Below are positions 39,886 through 40,031 of a DNA stretch of 40,031 nucleotides, one piece after another; the stretch's first letter is position 1; each line of letters starts with the position of its first letter. The notes under the pieces were generated by a model, which was not told the DNA's origin, ran no database searches, and saw nothing but the letters and a program-made list of their open reading frames with translations. The position numbers and the translations under genes were made by a program. Origin of the DNA: Planctomycetota bacterium. GTDB lineage: Bacteria; Planctomycetota; Phycisphaerae; Sedimentisphaerales; Anaerobacaceae. The stretch spans positions 1 through 40,031 of the forward strand of contig VRUL01000044.1 in assembly GCA_019456145.1 (NCBI GenBank), given 5' to 3'.

Positions 39886-40031
39886 TTAATCTCGATGCGA
39901 AGTTTTCATCCAATCTTCCTGTCTTACACCGTGATATGTCGTCAGGGTATACTTGAAAACCTGCTTTGACCTCGATTTCAAGTTCAGTGTGAACTTTATC
40001 GTATCCAGGTCAACCTTCTCGAACTCCTGGC
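39886..40031 (-). CDS. C-terminal end of a DUF4139-like protein (cut by the window edge)
   Basis: On the minus strand a frame is open from the window edge to TAA at 39886-39888, giving 47 residues. QEFEKVDLDTIKFTLNLKSR and then KQVFKYTLTTYHG resemble the final strands of DUF4139 proteins, where a W/F-E-K-x-D-x-x-T-I-x-F-x-V segment is followed by a Y-T-V-x-Y strand. A tail of about a dozen charged residues ends it. It is convergent with the second giant gene, 49 nt away. Family call is tentative because only the end is visible. Confidence 0.45.
   Translation of the reverse strand, partial: QEFEKVDLDTIKFTLNLKSRSKQVFKYTLTTYHGVRQEDWMKTSHRD

Noticed and set aside
1..40031. CRISPR array, prophage or insertion sequence
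   Set aside because: No evenly spaced direct repeats, no phage structural or integrase genes and no transposase were seen on either strand.

Overview
This 40 kb window looks like a chromosome piece from an anaerobic or microaerophilic planctomycete, most likely of the Phycisphaerae/Sedimentisphaerales type. The clues are: a Ser/Thr kinase with an N-terminal zinc-finger-like stretch and a WD40 propeller tail; giant secreted proteins with an N-terminal dockerin-like EF-hand pair plus lamin-tail, CotH and LamG domains; an Nqr sodium pump; the siroheme-dependent (AhbC/AhbD) heme route; and dispersed non-coding repeats of a kind I associate with these genomes. The assignment is inference, because no rRNA is present. 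Layout: 1-2.6 kb holds the end of a parvulin-type peptidyl-prolyl isomerase, acpS, and a minus-strand accessory patch (a gamma-glutamylcyclotransferase-like gene, a small unknown, and a DUF2283/nuclease-like pair that resembles a toxin-antitoxin locus) with one attC-like site. 2.8-5.8 kb carries mnmG, preceded by a perfect 15-bp inverted repeat that covers its ribosome-binding region, then a radical SAM gene and a terminator. 5.9-9.0 kb has paired GNRA-loop hairpins, a chorismatase-like/RidA protein, a dispersed repeat and an HNH nuclease. 9.2-10.2 kb has hisA and tRNA-Ser(CGA). The core is a long minus-strand block from about 23.6 to 10.3 kb. It begins with a heme operon (HemX/CcsA-like, hemA, ahbD, ahbC) behind a good sigma70-type promoter. 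A complete nqrABCDEF operon follows; its NqrA keeps two RnfC-like 4Fe-4S motifs. Only 15 nt after nqrF comes a 49-residue peptide gene, then a PqqD-like protein, a radical SAM enzyme and a UbiA-family prenyltransferase. I read the last four as an undescribed peptide-maturation (RiPP) cassette co-transcribed with a sodium-pumping quinone reductase. By analogy with PQQ and mycofactocin, the product could be a peptide-derived and perhaps prenylated redox cofactor. This is the best candidate for a new system in the window. 23.9-27.4 kb is a GC-rich kinase-WD40 gene followed by a truncated remnant of a paralogue. 27.7-39.8 kb contains two giant secreted paralogues (1830 and 2093 aa). They share a promoter architecture and a collinear 1695-bp 3' block. 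The window ends inside a minus-strand gene whose C-terminus resembles DUF4139 proteins. How the parts fit: heme synthesis, a HemX/CcsA-like membrane protein, Na+-NQR and the RiPP-like cassette sit side by side on one strand, which suggests a respiratory-chain biogenesis neighbourhood. The large surface proteins and the kinase form a separate cell-envelope and signalling region with different base composition.
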